Assembly (NCBI RefSeq): GCF_000720175.1
Contig: NZ_JOIX01000053.1
Location: 1-48,534 of the forward strand
Length of the DNA stretch: 48,534 nt
DNA from: Streptomyces sp. NRRL S-337
Lineage (GTDB): Bacteria > Actinomycetota > Actinomycetes > Streptomycetales > Streptomycetaceae
Reading direction: 5' to 3'
The notes under the pieces were generated by a model. That model was not told where the DNA came from and ran no database searches. It was given only the letters and a program-made list of their open reading frames with translations. Made by a program: the position numbers and the translations under genes. Positions 10,108-18,199 of the stretch are shown one piece after another. How positions within the stretch are numbered: position 1 is the stretch's first letter; the number at the start of each line of letters is the position of its first letter.

Positions 10108-12066
10108 TCAGGGACGGTAGGAGCTCACGTAGCCGGCGCTGGGGCTGCCCACGCCGGTGACTTCGTCGTAGCCGACGACGGCGTGCAGGGAGCTGTCCTT
10201 GCCGAGGCTGCGCAGCGAGGTCGTGGTGCCAGCGCTGCTGTCGGTGCCGTTGACGTAGTCCACGCGGACGACGGCGAGGTCACGTCCGGCGCCCAGCGGG
10301 TGGTCGGTGACGTCGTGGTAGGCGGACGTTCCGTAGCGCTGGTAGATGCCGGGGTTGGCGAAGCCGATGGCCACACCGTGCCGGGCCTGCTGGGCGAGCG
10401 CCTGGACGCCGGCGATGACCGGGGCGGCCAGGGAGGTGCCGCCGATGCGGTACTCGTCGTAGCCGAGCTTGCCGCCGGGCAGGGTCTGGGTCTGTCCCAC
10501 CAGGAAGCCGGTGTTGGGGTCGGCGACCGCGGAAATGTCCGGAACGGTGCGCATCCGGCCCTTCAGGAGGGTGTTGGACAGCGAGTCCGGGACGACTCCG
10601 CGCTGGTAGAAGGGCTGCGCGACGGTCTTGCTGACGCCGCCGCCGGCCCCGCCGTTGAAGGCGCCGGGGAAGCCGGCCCAGCTGCTGCCGTCCTTGGAGA
10701 GCAGCGCCTTCTGGGTGCCCCAGCCGGTCTCCCACTGGTACTTGTCGTGCTTGCCGACGGCCAGGGAGGTGCCGCCGACGGCGGTCACCCAGGCGGAGTT
10801 CGCCGGGGTGTCGACCTGCTTGGTGCCGGTGTTGGCGACCTCGTCACCGTTGTCGCCGGAGGAGAAGTAGAAGCCAATGCCCTGGACGGCGCCCTGCTGG
10901 AAGAGCTGGTCGTAGGCGGCGGCCACGTCCGGGGTCTCATTCGCCTCGATGTCGCCCCAGGAGTTGGAGACGATGTCGGCGAGGTGCCCGTCGACGATCT
11001 TGCCGAGCGAGTCGATCAGATCGTCGTCCATGCAGGAGGAGGCGCCGACGTAGACCACGTCGGAGGCCGGGGCGACCGCGTGGACGGCCTCGACGTCGAG
11101 GGTCTCCTCGCCGTACCAGCCGGCCGCGCCGCACTCGTCGATGTGCGTGTACTTGTTGGGCAGCACCTGGGAGAGCTGGCCGCGGCGGTACGCGGCGTCG
11201 CCGTTGCGGGCGGCGTACGTGGCGGCGTCCTTGGAGATCGTCGGCGAGGCGAAGGCGTCGGTGATCGCGACGGTGACACCCTTGCCGGTCCACTTCTTCG
11301 CGCCGTAGGCGGCCCGCAGCTGCTTGCCGGTGTAGCCCTTGACCGCGTACGGCGCCTTGCTCCCGTAGGCGGACGGCAGGCTCTTGTTGGTGCGCGAGCC
11401 GTAGTACGAGGAGAACGGGCCGGAGTTCCGGAAGACGCCCTCCGGGGGCGGCAGTTCGCCGGAGTGGTGCTTGGCGAGCTTCGGCGCGTTGTCCAGGCCG
11501 GTGACCGTCAGCACCGCGTCGGCCAGCGTGGCGGGCGCGGAGGCGGTGGTCGACGGGGCGTGGTAAGTGTGCCCGCCCTTGCGGTAGTTGTGCAGGTCGG
11601 TGGCGAAGGCCTGCTCGGCGGCGGCCGCGTCGCCCTGGACCGTGAGGTAGCGGTGGGTGGAGCCGGTGACCTTCAGGCCGGACTTCGTCAGCCAGTCGGT
11701 CACCTTGGCTATCTGGTCACGGGTGGCGCCGAAGCGCGCCCGCGTCTGGGCGGGGCTCAGGTACTTCCCGTACGCGGCCGAGTGCGGGTCGGACACGGCC
11801 CGGGCGTAGGCGGCCAGGCCCTTGGCGTCGCGGCCGGCGAGGTAGACCCGGGCGGTGACGGCCGTGGAGTCCGCGGTGGCGCCCTGGTCGGCCTTCTGGG
11901 TGGCCCAGAGGGGCTTGGTGCCCAGCAGTGCGTGCCGGCCACCGTCGTGGCCCGCGGCGTCGGCGGCGGGCGCGCCGAGTGCGAGCGCGCCGGCGACCAG
12001 GGGCAGCGCGGCTGCCCAGGCCAGACCGGCGCGGACGCGCGGTGATCCGGTGTGGCTTGATCTCAT
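10108..12066 (-). CDS. Secreted S53 (sedolisin/kumamolisin-type) serine-carboxyl peptidase
   Basis: 652 residues, a preproprotein. A Sec signal peptide (residues 1-38, ending near APAADAAG) is followed by a pro-kumamolisin activation domain (about 40-200). The catalytic domain carries the S53 residues: Glu320 and Asp324 (GEETLDVE), the oxyanion Asp405 (SSGDNGD) and the nucleophile Ser545 in GGTSLAAP. The C-terminal calcium-site pattern is present: DVTD near 585 and GYDEVTGVGSP near 632-642. The enzyme should cut proteins outside the cell, usually at acidic pH. AGGGGG lies just before the ATG. It is monocistronic, bounded by its own terminator at 10068-10094. Substrate unknown. Confidence 0.95.
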   Translation of the reverse strand: MRSSHTGSPRVRAGLAWAAALPLVAGALALGAPAADAAGHDGGRHALLGTKPLWATQKADQGATADSTAVTARVYLAGRDAKGLAAYARAVSDPHSAAYGKYLSPAQTRARFGATRDQIAKVTDWLTKSGLKVTGSTHRYLTVQGDAAAAEQAFATDLHNYRKGGHTYHAPSTTASAPATLADAVLTVTGLDNAPKLAKHHSGELPPPEGVFRNSGPFSSYYGSRTNKSLPSAYGSKAPYAVKGYTGKQLRAAYGAKKWTGKGVTVAITDAFASPTISKDAATYAARNGDAAYRRGQLSQVLPNKYTHIDECGAAGWYGEETLDVEAVHAVAPASDVVYVGASSCMDDDLIDSLGKIVDGHLADIVSNSWGDIEANETPDVAAAYDQLFQQGAVQGIGFYFSSGDNGDEVANTGTKQVDTPANSAWVTAVGGTSLAVGKHDKYQWETGWGTQKALLSKDGSSWAGFPGAFNGGAGGGVSKTVAQPFYQRGVVPDSLSNTLLKGRMRTVPDISAVADPNTGFLVGQTQTLPGGKLGYDEYRIGGTSLAAPVIAGVQALAQQARHGVAIGFANPGIYQRYGTSAYHDVTDHPLGAGRDLAVVRVDYVNGTDSSAGTTTSLRSLGKDSSLHAVVGYDEVTGVGSPSAGYVSSYRP

Positions 12067-12407
12067 GTAACCCCCTGCTGTGGCGATGCGATGCGCTGCG
12101 GGGTGACGCGGTGCGCCGGTGCGCCGATGCGCGGCACCTCACGAGCGGTGCATGCGGTGGATGTGACGCTCACGCGATTCGCCACTCTTTCGGTGAACTG
12201 TTCATGTCAGGGGAATGTGATCACCAAGAAGAGGCCAAGGAATGACAAGGACTGGTCAGGAATGACCATCCGGCGAACAGTGAATCCGCCATAGCGGACA
12301 GGTACTTGACGGGGTGTCACTCCGCATGCCAAGCACTCACCCCACCCGGGAGCCGGGCGCACACAGCAGAGCAGGCCGTCCGCAATGGACGGCCTGCTCT
12401 GTTTTTG
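12067..12407. other. Intergenic region upstream of S53 gene
   Basis: No gene seen. It holds the peptidase ribosome-binding site (AGGGGG next to 12066), a G/C-rich simple repeat of gGTGCGCC-like units (about 12109-12134), two copies of AGGAATGAC (12238-12246 and 12258-12266, 20 bp apart), and the tRNA terminator hairpin (12367-12401). The paired 9-mers could be operator half-sites for the peptidase gene; that is a guess. Confidence 0.5.
12367..12401 (-). terminator. tRNA-Ala terminator hairpin (copy 1)
   Basis: Perfect 15-bp stem (12367-12381 with 12387-12401) with loop GCAAT, just beyond the 3' end of the tRNA on the minus strand. The T-run (12402-12406) is on the plus-strand side, so plus-strand transcripts heading towards the tRNA would also be stopped. 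Confidence 0.8.
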
Positions 12408-12480
12408 TGGAGCTAAGGAGAATTGAACTCCTGACCTCCTGCATGCCATGCAGGCGCTCTACCAACTGAGCTATAGCCCC
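12408..12480 (-). tRNA. tRNA-Ala (anticodon GGC), copy 1
   Basis: 73 bases from GGGGCTA to discriminator A. The acceptor arms GGGGCTA/TAGCTCC pair. The D-arm is GCTC-AGTTGGTA-GAGC. The anticodon stem CCTGC/GCAGG encloses ATGGCAT, giving anticodon GGC. The T-arm is AGGAG-TTCAATT-CTCCT. CCA is not encoded. It is identical to the copy at 14754-14826 and has its own promoter (12524-12552) and terminator. Confidence 0.97.
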
Positions 12481-12523
12481 AGATTTTGTTTTCCGCCCGG
12501 TTCCCCGCTGCGGCATCGCCTAC

Positions 12524-12552
12524 ATTACACGGACCTCCCCGCCTTCTGCCAA
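12524..12552 (-). promoter_or_regulatory. Promoter of tRNA-Ala copy 1
   Basis: Minus strand: -35 TTGGCA (12552-12547), 17-bp spacer, -10 TGTAAT (12529-12524). Each hexamer differs from the sigma-70 (HrdB) consensus at one position. Transcription would start about 37 bases before the mature tRNA 5' end. Confidence 0.7.
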
Positions 12553-12635
12553 ATCGTTCTCCCGAGGGCCCGTGGACGGGGCGCGCGGTACTGTCGGCAG
12601 GCCGTGCCCGATTCGTCCTGGGGGAGCCGTACGCC

Positions 12636-13970
12636 GTGACCGCGCTGGAGCTGGAACAGCCCACCGACCCCGGCGGCCCGCACCCCGACAGGGGCGTCCT
12701 GCGCCGCCATCCGACGGCCGCGGCGGCGCTGGCCTGCCTGGTCTCCTTCAGCGCTTTCTGGATCGCCCAGCGGCTCGCGCACGTCACGATGATCGACCTC
12801 ATGGTCTACCGGGCCGAGGGGCTGACCGTCCGCAACGGCGAGTCCCTCTACGACATGGTGGCCACCTCGGCCCACCTGCCCAACACCTACCCGCCCTTCG
12901 CCGCACTGCTCTTCACCCCGCTCACCCTCCTCGGCGTCCCGGCGATGCGCACCCTGGCCACCGCCGGGAACCTGCTGCTGCTCGTCGCGGTCGTCGGCCT
13001 CTCGCTGCGCCTGGCGGACCGGCCCCGCCGGCTGCCCCGGCCGGCCGCCGCCCTGGCGGTCTCGGCGCTGCTGGTGTGGTGCGAGCCGGTGTGGACGACG
13101 CTGCGCTACGGCCAGATCAACCTGCTGCTCGCCGCGCTCGTGCTGTGGGACCTGACCCGCAAGGACAGCCACCGGTTCGCGGGTATCGGCATCGGTATCG
13201 CGGCCGGCATCAAGCTCACACCGGCACTGTTCGCCGTCTTCCTGGCCGTGGCCGGCGCCGTCCGGGCCGGGCAGCGCCTGCGCTCCGGCGCCGGTCCGCG
13301 CGCCGCCTGGAACCCCTGGCTGCGGCAGGCCGCCGTCGCCACCGCGACCTTCCTCGCCACCGCCCTCCTCTCCGCCCTCGCGCTGCCCCGCGACTCGCAC
13401 CGCTTCTGGACGGAGATCGTGTTCGCCGCCGACCGGGTCGGTGAGGTGGAGATCACCGCGAACCAGTCGCTGCGCGGCGCACTCGCCCGGCTGCTGCACA
13501 CCCACGACCCCGGCGCCTCCTGGGCCGTACTGGCCGGGCTGACCGCGCTCGCGGGCCTGGCCCTGGCCGCCGGGGCACTGCTGCGCGGGTCACAGACCTC
13601 CCCGTCCGACGGCGGGCGCGCCTGGGCGGCCGTCGCCTGCGCCGCGACCGCCCTCCTCATCAGCCCGGTCTCCTGGTCCCACCACTGGGTGTGGTGCGTA
13701 CCGATGCTGATCCTGCTCGGATCCGAGGCGCTCGACCGGACCGGCACCGGCGCACGCCGCCGGTGGGTGACCACCGTCACGCTCGGCCTCCTCTTCTGCT
13801 CCTTCGCGCTGTGGTGGGTGCCGCACCGCTGGCACCAGCACCAGGAACTGCACCAGAACGGCCTCCAGATGCTGCTCTCCGACGTCTATCCGCTCGCCGG
13901 GCTGGCCGTGCTGGCACTGGCCGGGATCCGGCTGTGGCGGGCCAACCACTCCCCCGTCACCCGCGATTGA
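12636..13970 (+). CDS. GT87-family polyprenol-phosphate-mannose-dependent mannosyltransferase
   Basis: 444 residues, a polytopic membrane protein of the DUF2029/GT87 type. Such enzymes transfer mannose from polyprenol-phosphate-mannose to glycolipids or lipoglycans outside the membrane. Seen: an early loop with Asp in IDLMVYRAEG (the family's likely catalytic position) and SLYD, the TYPPFAALLFTPL segment, the LRYGQINLLLAALVLWDL motif typical of the family, KLTPALF, and about ten hydrophobic segments. I chose the GTG at 12636 because GGGGGAG precedes it. The frame extends upstream to 12486, into the tRNA promoter, which is implausible as coding. The gene stands alone between divergent tRNA-Ala copy 1 and convergent small genes; the 220-base gap after it (13971-14190) holds only short ACCGGAACCG-like repeats. 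Acceptor unknown. Confidence 0.88.
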   Translation: MTALELEQPTDPGGPHPDRGVLRRHPTAAAALACLVSFSAFWIAQRLAHVTMIDLMVYRAEGLTVRNGESLYDMVATSAHLPNTYPPFAALLFTPLTLLGVPAMRTLATAGNLLLLVAVVGLSLRLADRPRRLPRPAAALAVSALLVWCEPVWTTLRYGQINLLLAALVLWDLTRKDSHRFAGIGIGIAAGIKLTPALFAVFLAVAGAVRAGQRLRSGAGPRAAWNPWLRQAAVATATFLATALLSALALPRDSHRFWTEIVFAADRVGEVEITANQSLRGALARLLHTHDPGASWAVLAGLTALAGLALAAGALLRGSQTSPSDGGRAWAAVACAATALLISPVSWSHHWVWCVPMLILLGSEALDRTGTGARRRWVTTVTLGLLFCSFALWWVPHRWHQHQELHQNGLQMLLSDVYPLAGLAVLALAGIRLWRANHSPVTRD

Positions 13971-14190
13971 CACGGCGGACAGCCCGTCGAGGATCTGCCG
14001 GGGCACCGGTCCGCACGCCGTCGACCGGTCCAACGCCGGGCGGGCCCACGGCAGTTCCGTCCGACCGGAACCGACCGGAACCGTACGGAAGTGCCCGGAA
14101 GCCTCCGGAGATGACCGGGAGGGGGTCAGAACGGCGCGCTCATCCGTCCCAAGGTGTGCGGAACGGGCTCCAGTTGGCGGGCGGCGCCGG

Positions 14191-14424
14191 TCAGGCCGTG
14201 GCGAACGAGTAGAAGCGCTTGAGCGTGCAGTGCTCGTCGAGCAGCCGCCCGTAGATCGGCTCTCCGTCGAGCTCCCGGTAGGTCTCGATCGGGTCGCCCT
14301 TTATGACCAGGGCGCGGGCGCATTCCTCGCACCAGTACTGGTAGTCGGTGTTGACCGGTTCCATGTCGCGGACGATCGGCGTGCCGCTGCCGCACCAGTC
14401 ACATTTCCTGCTGTGGGCGCCCAT
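14191..14424 (-). CDS. Small CxxC/CxxC (zinc-ribbon-like) protein
   Basis: 77 residues with two cysteine pairs, CDWC near residues 8-11 and CEEC near 32-35, spaced as in a small zinc ribbon. The remainder (YRELDGEPIYGRLLDEH) is polar. GGAG lies about 11 bases before the ATG. It starts three bases after the stop of the next small gene upstream, so the two are probably co-transcribed. Function unknown; metal binding is inferred only from cysteine spacing. Confidence 0.75.
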   Translation of the reverse strand: MGAHSRKCDWCGSGTPIVRDMEPVNTDYQYWCEECARALVIKGDPIETYRELDGEPIYGRLLDEHCTLKRFYSFATA

Positions 14425-14427
14425 CCA

Positions 14428-14604
14428 TCAGCTCCAACTGTGGCCGCAGGCCGTACAAACGAAGGAGATGCCGCCGTTGTCGCCCAGCACCTGTGCGACG
14501 TGCGACGACCCGCACGAGGGGCACTGCAGGGCAGAGCCGTAGCAGGCGCCCGACTCAGCGGCGTCGAGCAGGTCGTCGACCTCCCCGAGGATGCTCGTGG
14601 GCAT
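14428..14604 (-). CDS. Small zinc-ribbon protein
   Basis: 58 residues from MPTSILGEVDDLL. The C-terminal half is a classic zinc ribbon: CPSCGS, about 20 residues, then CTACGHSW. A strong ribosome-binding site (GGGGAGGAG) lies about eight bases before the ATG at 14604, so I prefer it over the longer frame to 14646. It forms a two-gene unit with the other CxxC protein. Ribbons of this type often bind nucleic acid or a protein partner; the role here is unknown. Confidence 0.78.
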   Translation of the reverse strand: MPTSILGEVDDLLDAAESGACYGSALQCPSCGSSHVAQVLGDNGGISFVCTACGHSWS

Positions 14605-14713
14605 CGCTGTTTCTCCTCCCCTGGCGGCGCCGTCCGATTCTGCCACGGACGGCCCACCAGGTCAGGTCCGTCTTCACAGCGGGCCGGGCCCTGCGCGGGT
14701 CCGCACATACGCA

Positions 14714-14745
14714 ATGATCCCGCCTCCATCTGGAGGCGGGATCAT
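14714..14745 (-). terminator. tRNA-Ala terminator hairpin (copy 2)
   Basis: Near-perfect stem ATGATCCCGCCTCC/GGAGGCGGGATCAT (14714-14727 with 14732-14745) with a four-base loop, just past the 3' end of tRNA-Ala copy 2 on the minus strand. The stem sequence is unrelated to that after copy 1. Confidence 0.8.
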
Positions 14746-14753
14746 CCGGGTTG

Positions 14754-14826
14754 TGGAGCTAAGGAGAATTGAACTCCTGACCTCCTGCATGCCATGCAGG
14801 CGCTCTACCAACTGAGCTATAGCCCC
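14754..14826 (-). tRNA. tRNA-Ala (anticodon GGC), copy 2
   Basis: 73 bases, identical throughout to the tRNA at 12408-12480, with anticodon GGC. Flanking promoter, leader and terminator sequences differ, so only the mature tRNA is duplicated. The leader contains a CCGGGG-TTTT-CCCCGG hairpin (14845-14860). Confidence 0.97.
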
Positions 14827-14880
14827 GGGTCTTGTTCCGCTCCTCCGGGGTTTTCCCCGGCGGCGCCGCGAACAAGAAGA

Positions 14881-14910
14881 ACTTTAGCCTGCGACCTGCC
14901 CAGATGTGAA
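14881..14910 (-). promoter_or_regulatory. Promoter of tRNA-Ala copy 2
   Basis: Minus strand: -35 TTCACA (14910-14905), 18-bp spacer, -10 TAAAGT (14886-14881). The start would lie about 50 bases before the tRNA. Confidence 0.6.
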
Positions 14911-14939
14911 ATCCGGGTCCGCCGGGGCCACCGGCGGGG

Positions 14940-15575
14940 TCAGACGTCGTCGCCGAGCACCGGCTCCGGCAGGGTGCCGGCGTTGTGCTCCAACAGGCGC
15001 CAGCCGCGCGCGCCCTCGCCGAGCACGGACCAGCAGCAGTTCGACAGACCGCCCAGACCCTCCCAGTGGTGGGCCTCCAGGCCGAGCAGCCGCCCGATGG
15101 TGGTGCGGATCGTGCCGCCGTGGCTGACGACGACCAGGGTGCCGTTCTCGGGCAGCTTGTCGGCGTGGTTGAGCACCACGGGGGCGGCCCGGTCGGCCAC
15201 CTCGGTCTCCAGCTCGCCGCCGCCGCGCCGCACCGGCTCACCGCGCTTCCAGGCGGTGTACTCCTCGCCGTAGCGCGCGAGGATCTCCTCGTGGGTCAGG
15301 CCCTGCCAGGAACCCGCGTACGTCTCGCGCAGGGCCGCGTCATGGGTCACGTCGAGCCGGGTGAGCCCGGCGAGCTCCTTCGCCGTGGCGGCTGCGCGGC
15401 TGAGGTCGGAGGCGATGATCGCGTCCGGCCGGAGGGCGGCGAGCAGCCGGGCCGAGCGCCGGGCCTGGGCCAGCCCGGCGTCCGTCAGCTCGATGTCCGT
15501 GGAGCCCTGGAAGCGGCGCTCCAGATTCCAGGCCGTCTGGCCGTGCCGCCACAGGACGATGCGGCGGCTCGTCAC
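14940..15575 (-). CDS. Histidine phosphatase superfamily protein
   Basis: 211 residues from the GTG at 15575. The phosphohistidine motif is LWRHGQTAWN (His11). The second catalytic His is His152 in VVVSHGGTIRT, and FQGSTDIELTDAGLAQAR is also typical. These enzymes remove phosphate from sugar or nucleotide substrates through a phosphohistidine. Members next to rsfS are often annotated as phosphoglycerate mutase, but nothing here proves that substrate. The start lies 14 bases after the rsfS stop, so the two form an operon. The frame extends upstream into rsfS, but those residues have no family similarity. Confidence 0.92.
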   Translation of the reverse strand: MTSRRIVLWRHGQTAWNLERRFQGSTDIELTDAGLAQARRSARLLAALRPDAIIASDLSRAAATAKELAGLTRLDVTHDAALRETYAGSWQGLTHEEILARYGEEYTAWKRGEPVRRGGGELETEVADRAAPVVLNHADKLPENGTLVVVSHGGTIRTTIGRLLGLEAHHWEGLGGLSNCCWSVLGEGARGWRLLEHNAGTLPEPVLGDDV

Positions 15576-15589
15576 CCGCTTCGTGCCGT

Positions 15590-16024
15590 TCAGAGCAGCT
15601 CTCCGTCCTGTCCACCCGCGGCGGCCTCGGCGTGCGCGGCCGCCTTGCCACGGGTGGCCTTGGCGTCCTCGGGGAGGCCGATCTCCGGGCAGTCCTTCCA
15701 CAGCCGCTCGAGCGCGTAGAACACGCGCTCCTCGCTGTGCTGGATGTGCACGACGATGTCGACGTAGTCGAGCAGCACCCAGCGGGCCTCGCGGTCGCCC
15801 TCGCGGCGGACCGGCTTGGCGCCGAGGTCCTTGGAGAGCCGTTCCTCGATCTCGTCGACGATCGACTTCACCTGGCGGTCGCTGGGGGCCGAGGCCAGCA
15901 GGAAGGCATCGGTGATCGAGAGGACGTCACTGACGTCGTACGCGATGATGTCGTGCGCGAGCTTGTCGGCCGCGGCCTGGGCTGCGGCGTTGATGAGCTC
16001 GATGGAGCGGTCCGTGGCGGTCAC
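15590..16024 (-). CDS. rsfS: Ribosomal silencing factor RsfS
   Basis: 144 residues from the GTG at 16024. RsfS (Iojap family) binds ribosomal protein L14 and blocks joining of the 30S and 50S subunits, lowering translation in starved cells. Family features: DVSDVLSITDAFLLASAPSD near the N-terminus, the RREGDREARWVLLDYVDIVVHI block, and FYALERLWKD. The C-terminal tail (about 115-144) is Ala/Gly-rich and variable. The next gene is the histidine phosphatase. The LCP gene is upstream but separated by 270 bases and a terminator, so rsfS likely has its own promoter. Confidence 0.96.
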   Translation of the reverse strand: MTATDRSIELINAAAQAAADKLAHDIIAYDVSDVLSITDAFLLASAPSDRQVKSIVDEIEERLSKDLGAKPVRREGDREARWVLLDYVDIVVHIQHSEERVFYALERLWKDCPEIGLPEDAKATRGKAAAHAEAAAGGQDGELL

Positions 16025-16087
16025 AAGCGGCTTTCCGGGTCGAGGGCTGCTTCTCCGGCCGGTCACGGGGCGGGGGGCTCGGCCCCG

Positions 16088-16105
16088 CCGCGGCGCGCGC
16101 CGCGG
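16088..16105. repeat. Perfect 18-bp palindrome upstream of rsfS
   Basis: CCGCGGCGCGCGCCGCGG is self-complementary over 18 bases, flanked by CTCGG and CCGAG that could extend the stem. It lies between the LCP terminator and rsfS. It could be an mRNA hairpin or a protein site. Confidence 0.55.
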
Positions 16106-16257
16106 TCCCCGAGGGCAACCGGATCGGCGGTCAGGTACCCCTCAAGGGTCTCACGGACCACCGACACTCCCGGCAGGGTTTTCGAACCAGCGGGTCAGAT
16201 CACGCATCCGGGCTGGTCAGAGCGGCGCCGGTGGCTCCGGCCCACCGGTGACGTAGC

Positions 16258-16292
16258 GGGGCGGGCCGGTCCTGCGGCGGACCGCCCGCCCC
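16258..16292 (-). terminator. Terminator after LCP gene
   Basis: Stem GGGGCGGGCCGGTCC with GGACCGCCCGCCCC (one bulge), six bases after the stop on the minus strand. A second hairpin CCGGTGG/CCACCGG follows. Confidence 0.75.
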
Positions 16293-16297
16293 TCCCG

Positions 16298-18175
16298 TCA
16301 GCCCTTGTAGTCCTGGCCGAGGACCACGGTGATGTCGGCGTTCCCGGCGCCCTTGCCCTGCCGGACCCGGCCCGCCGGCAGGCCCAGCGTCTTGGCGACC
16401 TCGGTGGCCTTCGCCTTGGAGGCGGCGTCCGCGTACGTGACCTGGGAGGCGGCCCGGGCCGCGCCCTCCGTGCCGTCGTCGACGAAGGTGTAGCCGCCGT
16501 TGAGCAGGGCGACCTGCGCCTTTCCGGTCGCCGCCTTGTTGCCGGTGGCGTTGCGGACGGCCACCCGGGCGGTGGTGTCGGGGGCGGTCTTCTTGACCGT
16601 GCCGCCGAGCACGTCCTTGACGACGCCGGTCGCGGTGGTCTGGCTGAGCGTGCCATCGGCCTGTACGGGCAGCAGGGTCGTGCGGTAGGCCCCGGTCTTC
16701 GCCAGTTCTGCGCGCTGCGCCAGCGAGCTGCCCAGCTGGGCCTCGGTGAGCGGCGGGTCGAGGACCTGGAGGAGCGCCTTGACGGTGGCGGTGGCGCCGT
16801 CCGAATCGCTGGAGACCTTCTTCAGCGTCGCCTGCATGACCTGGCCGAAGCGTTGGAGCTGCCGGGTCTGCGGCTCGCCGGGCGCCTGGTAGGTGGCGTA
16901 GGCGACGGCCGCCTGGCCGCCCAGGTCCTGGGCGCGGCCCTGCTTGACCACCGGGGAGGCGCCCTTCTTGGCGCCGGGCACGGTGGCGTCGGTGTCGAGG
17001 GTGATCCCGCCGACCGTCTCGACGAGGTTCTCCAGATAGGGGGTGTCCAGCCGCCAGGTGGCCTTCAGGTCGGCGCCCAGGAGGCTGTTGAGGGCGTCCC
17101 GGGTGGGCTCGGCGCCGTCGGCCTTCACGGACTTGCCCAGCGTGGTGGCGCTGCCGTCGTCCTTGGGGACCACGAGGCTGTTGGGCAGCAGGACGGTGGT
17201 GCCCTTGTGGGTGGTCTCGTTGTCCACCAGGAGCGCGGTCGAGCTGTTGCCCGTCCTGGTGTCCCGCAGGTGCACGACGAGGACATCGCGCTTCTGGCCG
17301 CCGGCCGCGGCGGCCGGGCCGGTGCCCGGTCCGGCCAGTCCGGGCAGCTTGCCCGCCCACCACAGATAGCCGGCACCACCGGCCACCAGGAGGACCAGGA
17401 CGACCGACAGCGCGATGATCCGGCTGCGGCCGCGCCGCTTGGCCTCCTCGCGCCGCTCGGTGCGGCTCTCGGTGAACTTCAGCCAGTCGATGACGTCTTC
17501 GGAGTCCTCGTCGGGCTCCTCGATGAAGGAGAACTGTTCGGTGTGGTACTCCGGGTCGCCGGAGGAGGCACCGCCGGCCCGGTCGGCCGGGCCGTTGGCC
17601 GTCTCCGCCGCCGGACCGTCCAAGGGGGCGCGGCGCCCGCCGCCCGGCTGCCGGGTGTCCTCGCGGCCCCCGGGTGCCGGCGCGCCGTGGCGCTGCTCCT
17701 CGTAGGAGAGCTGCTCGTACGGCGACCGCTGGGCCTGCTGCGGGATCCACTCCTGCGGGGGGACCTGCTGCGGGGGTGCCTGCTGGGGGGCTGCCTGCTG
17801 CGGCCGGCCGTACGGGTCGTACTGCTGGGGGTAGCCGGGTTCGGCCTGGACCTGGCCGCGGCCGTACGGGTCGTAGCCGTACTCCCCGCCGGTCTGTTGT
17901 CCCTGGTGGCCCTGGTGACCTTGGTAGGCCTGCTGCGCCTGGTGGCCCTGTGCCGTGCCGTACGGGTCGTAGCCCTCGTAGGCGGGCGGGGCGGAGTGCC
18001 CGCCGTACACGTCGTGTTGCTGTTCGTACGGCGGCCGGGCGGCGTCGTGGTAGACCGGCTGCCCGTAGGCGTCGTAGGTGTAGCCCGGCTGTCCCTGCTG
18101 CCCTTGTTGCTCCTGGGCGTAAGGGTCGCGGGCATACGGGTCCTGCGGCCCGTACGGATCGTGTCGGTCGCTCAC
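16298..18175 (-). CDS. LytR-CpsA-Psr (LCP) family membrane protein with LytR_C domain
   Basis: 625 residues from GTG. LCP enzymes attach teichoic-acid-like polymers to peptidoglycan outside the membrane. Order: a Gln/Gly/Tyr-rich cytoplasmic N-terminus (1-200) with repeated YDPYG, an acidic segment (EEPDEDSEDVIDWLKF), one membrane segment (252-274), an LCP-like domain (about 296-452) and a LytR_C domain (about 535-625, ARVAVRNATG to DITVVLGQDY). In S. coelicolor the LCP gene at this place beside nadD is, from memory, the polydiglycosylphosphate transferase PdtA. Oddly, the usual catalytic Arg/Asp positions look lost: RSDT reads NSST, IPRD reads LPNS and the ARYR-like motif reads ATYQ. It may be degenerate or use other residues. 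nadD lies 24 bases upstream, so the two are likely co-transcribed. Confidence 0.85.
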   Translation of the reverse strand: MSDRHDPYGPQDPYARDPYAQEQQGQQGQPGYTYDAYGQPVYHDAARPPYEQQHDVYGGHSAPPAYEGYDPYGTAQGHQAQQAYQGHQGHQGQQTGGEYGYDPYGRGQVQAEPGYPQQYDPYGRPQQAAPQQAPPQQVPPQEWIPQQAQRSPYEQLSYEEQRHGAPAPGGREDTRQPGGGRRAPLDGPAAETANGPADRAGGASSGDPEYHTEQFSFIEEPDEDSEDVIDWLKFTESRTERREEAKRRGRSRIIALSVVLVLLVAGGAGYLWWAGKLPGLAGPGTGPAAAAGGQKRDVLVVHLRDTRTGNSSTALLVDNETTHKGTTVLLPNSLVVPKDDGSATTLGKSVKADGAEPTRDALNSLLGADLKATWRLDTPYLENLVETVGGITLDTDATVPGAKKGASPVVKQGRAQDLGGQAAVAYATYQAPGEPQTRQLQRFGQVMQATLKKVSSDSDGATATVKALLQVLDPPLTEAQLGSSLAQRAELAKTGAYRTTLLPVQADGTLSQTTATGVVKDVLGGTVKKTAPDTTARVAVRNATGNKAATGKAQVALLNGGYTFVDDGTEGAARAASQVTYADAASKAKATEVAKTLGLPAGRVRQGKGAGNADITVVLGQDYKG

Positions 18176-18199
18176 CGGTGCCCCTTTCCGTCAGCCCCG

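Noticed and set aside
12413..12802. Minus-strand frames ending GYSSVGRAPAWHAGGQ at both tRNA sites
   Set aside because: They are translations of the tRNA-Ala gene and its flank, a common false ORF.
16176..16200. GGGTTTTCGAACC resembling a tRNA T-arm upstream of rsfS
   Set aside because: No acceptor, D or anticodon arm can be placed around it, and no integrase or duplicated tRNA end is near.
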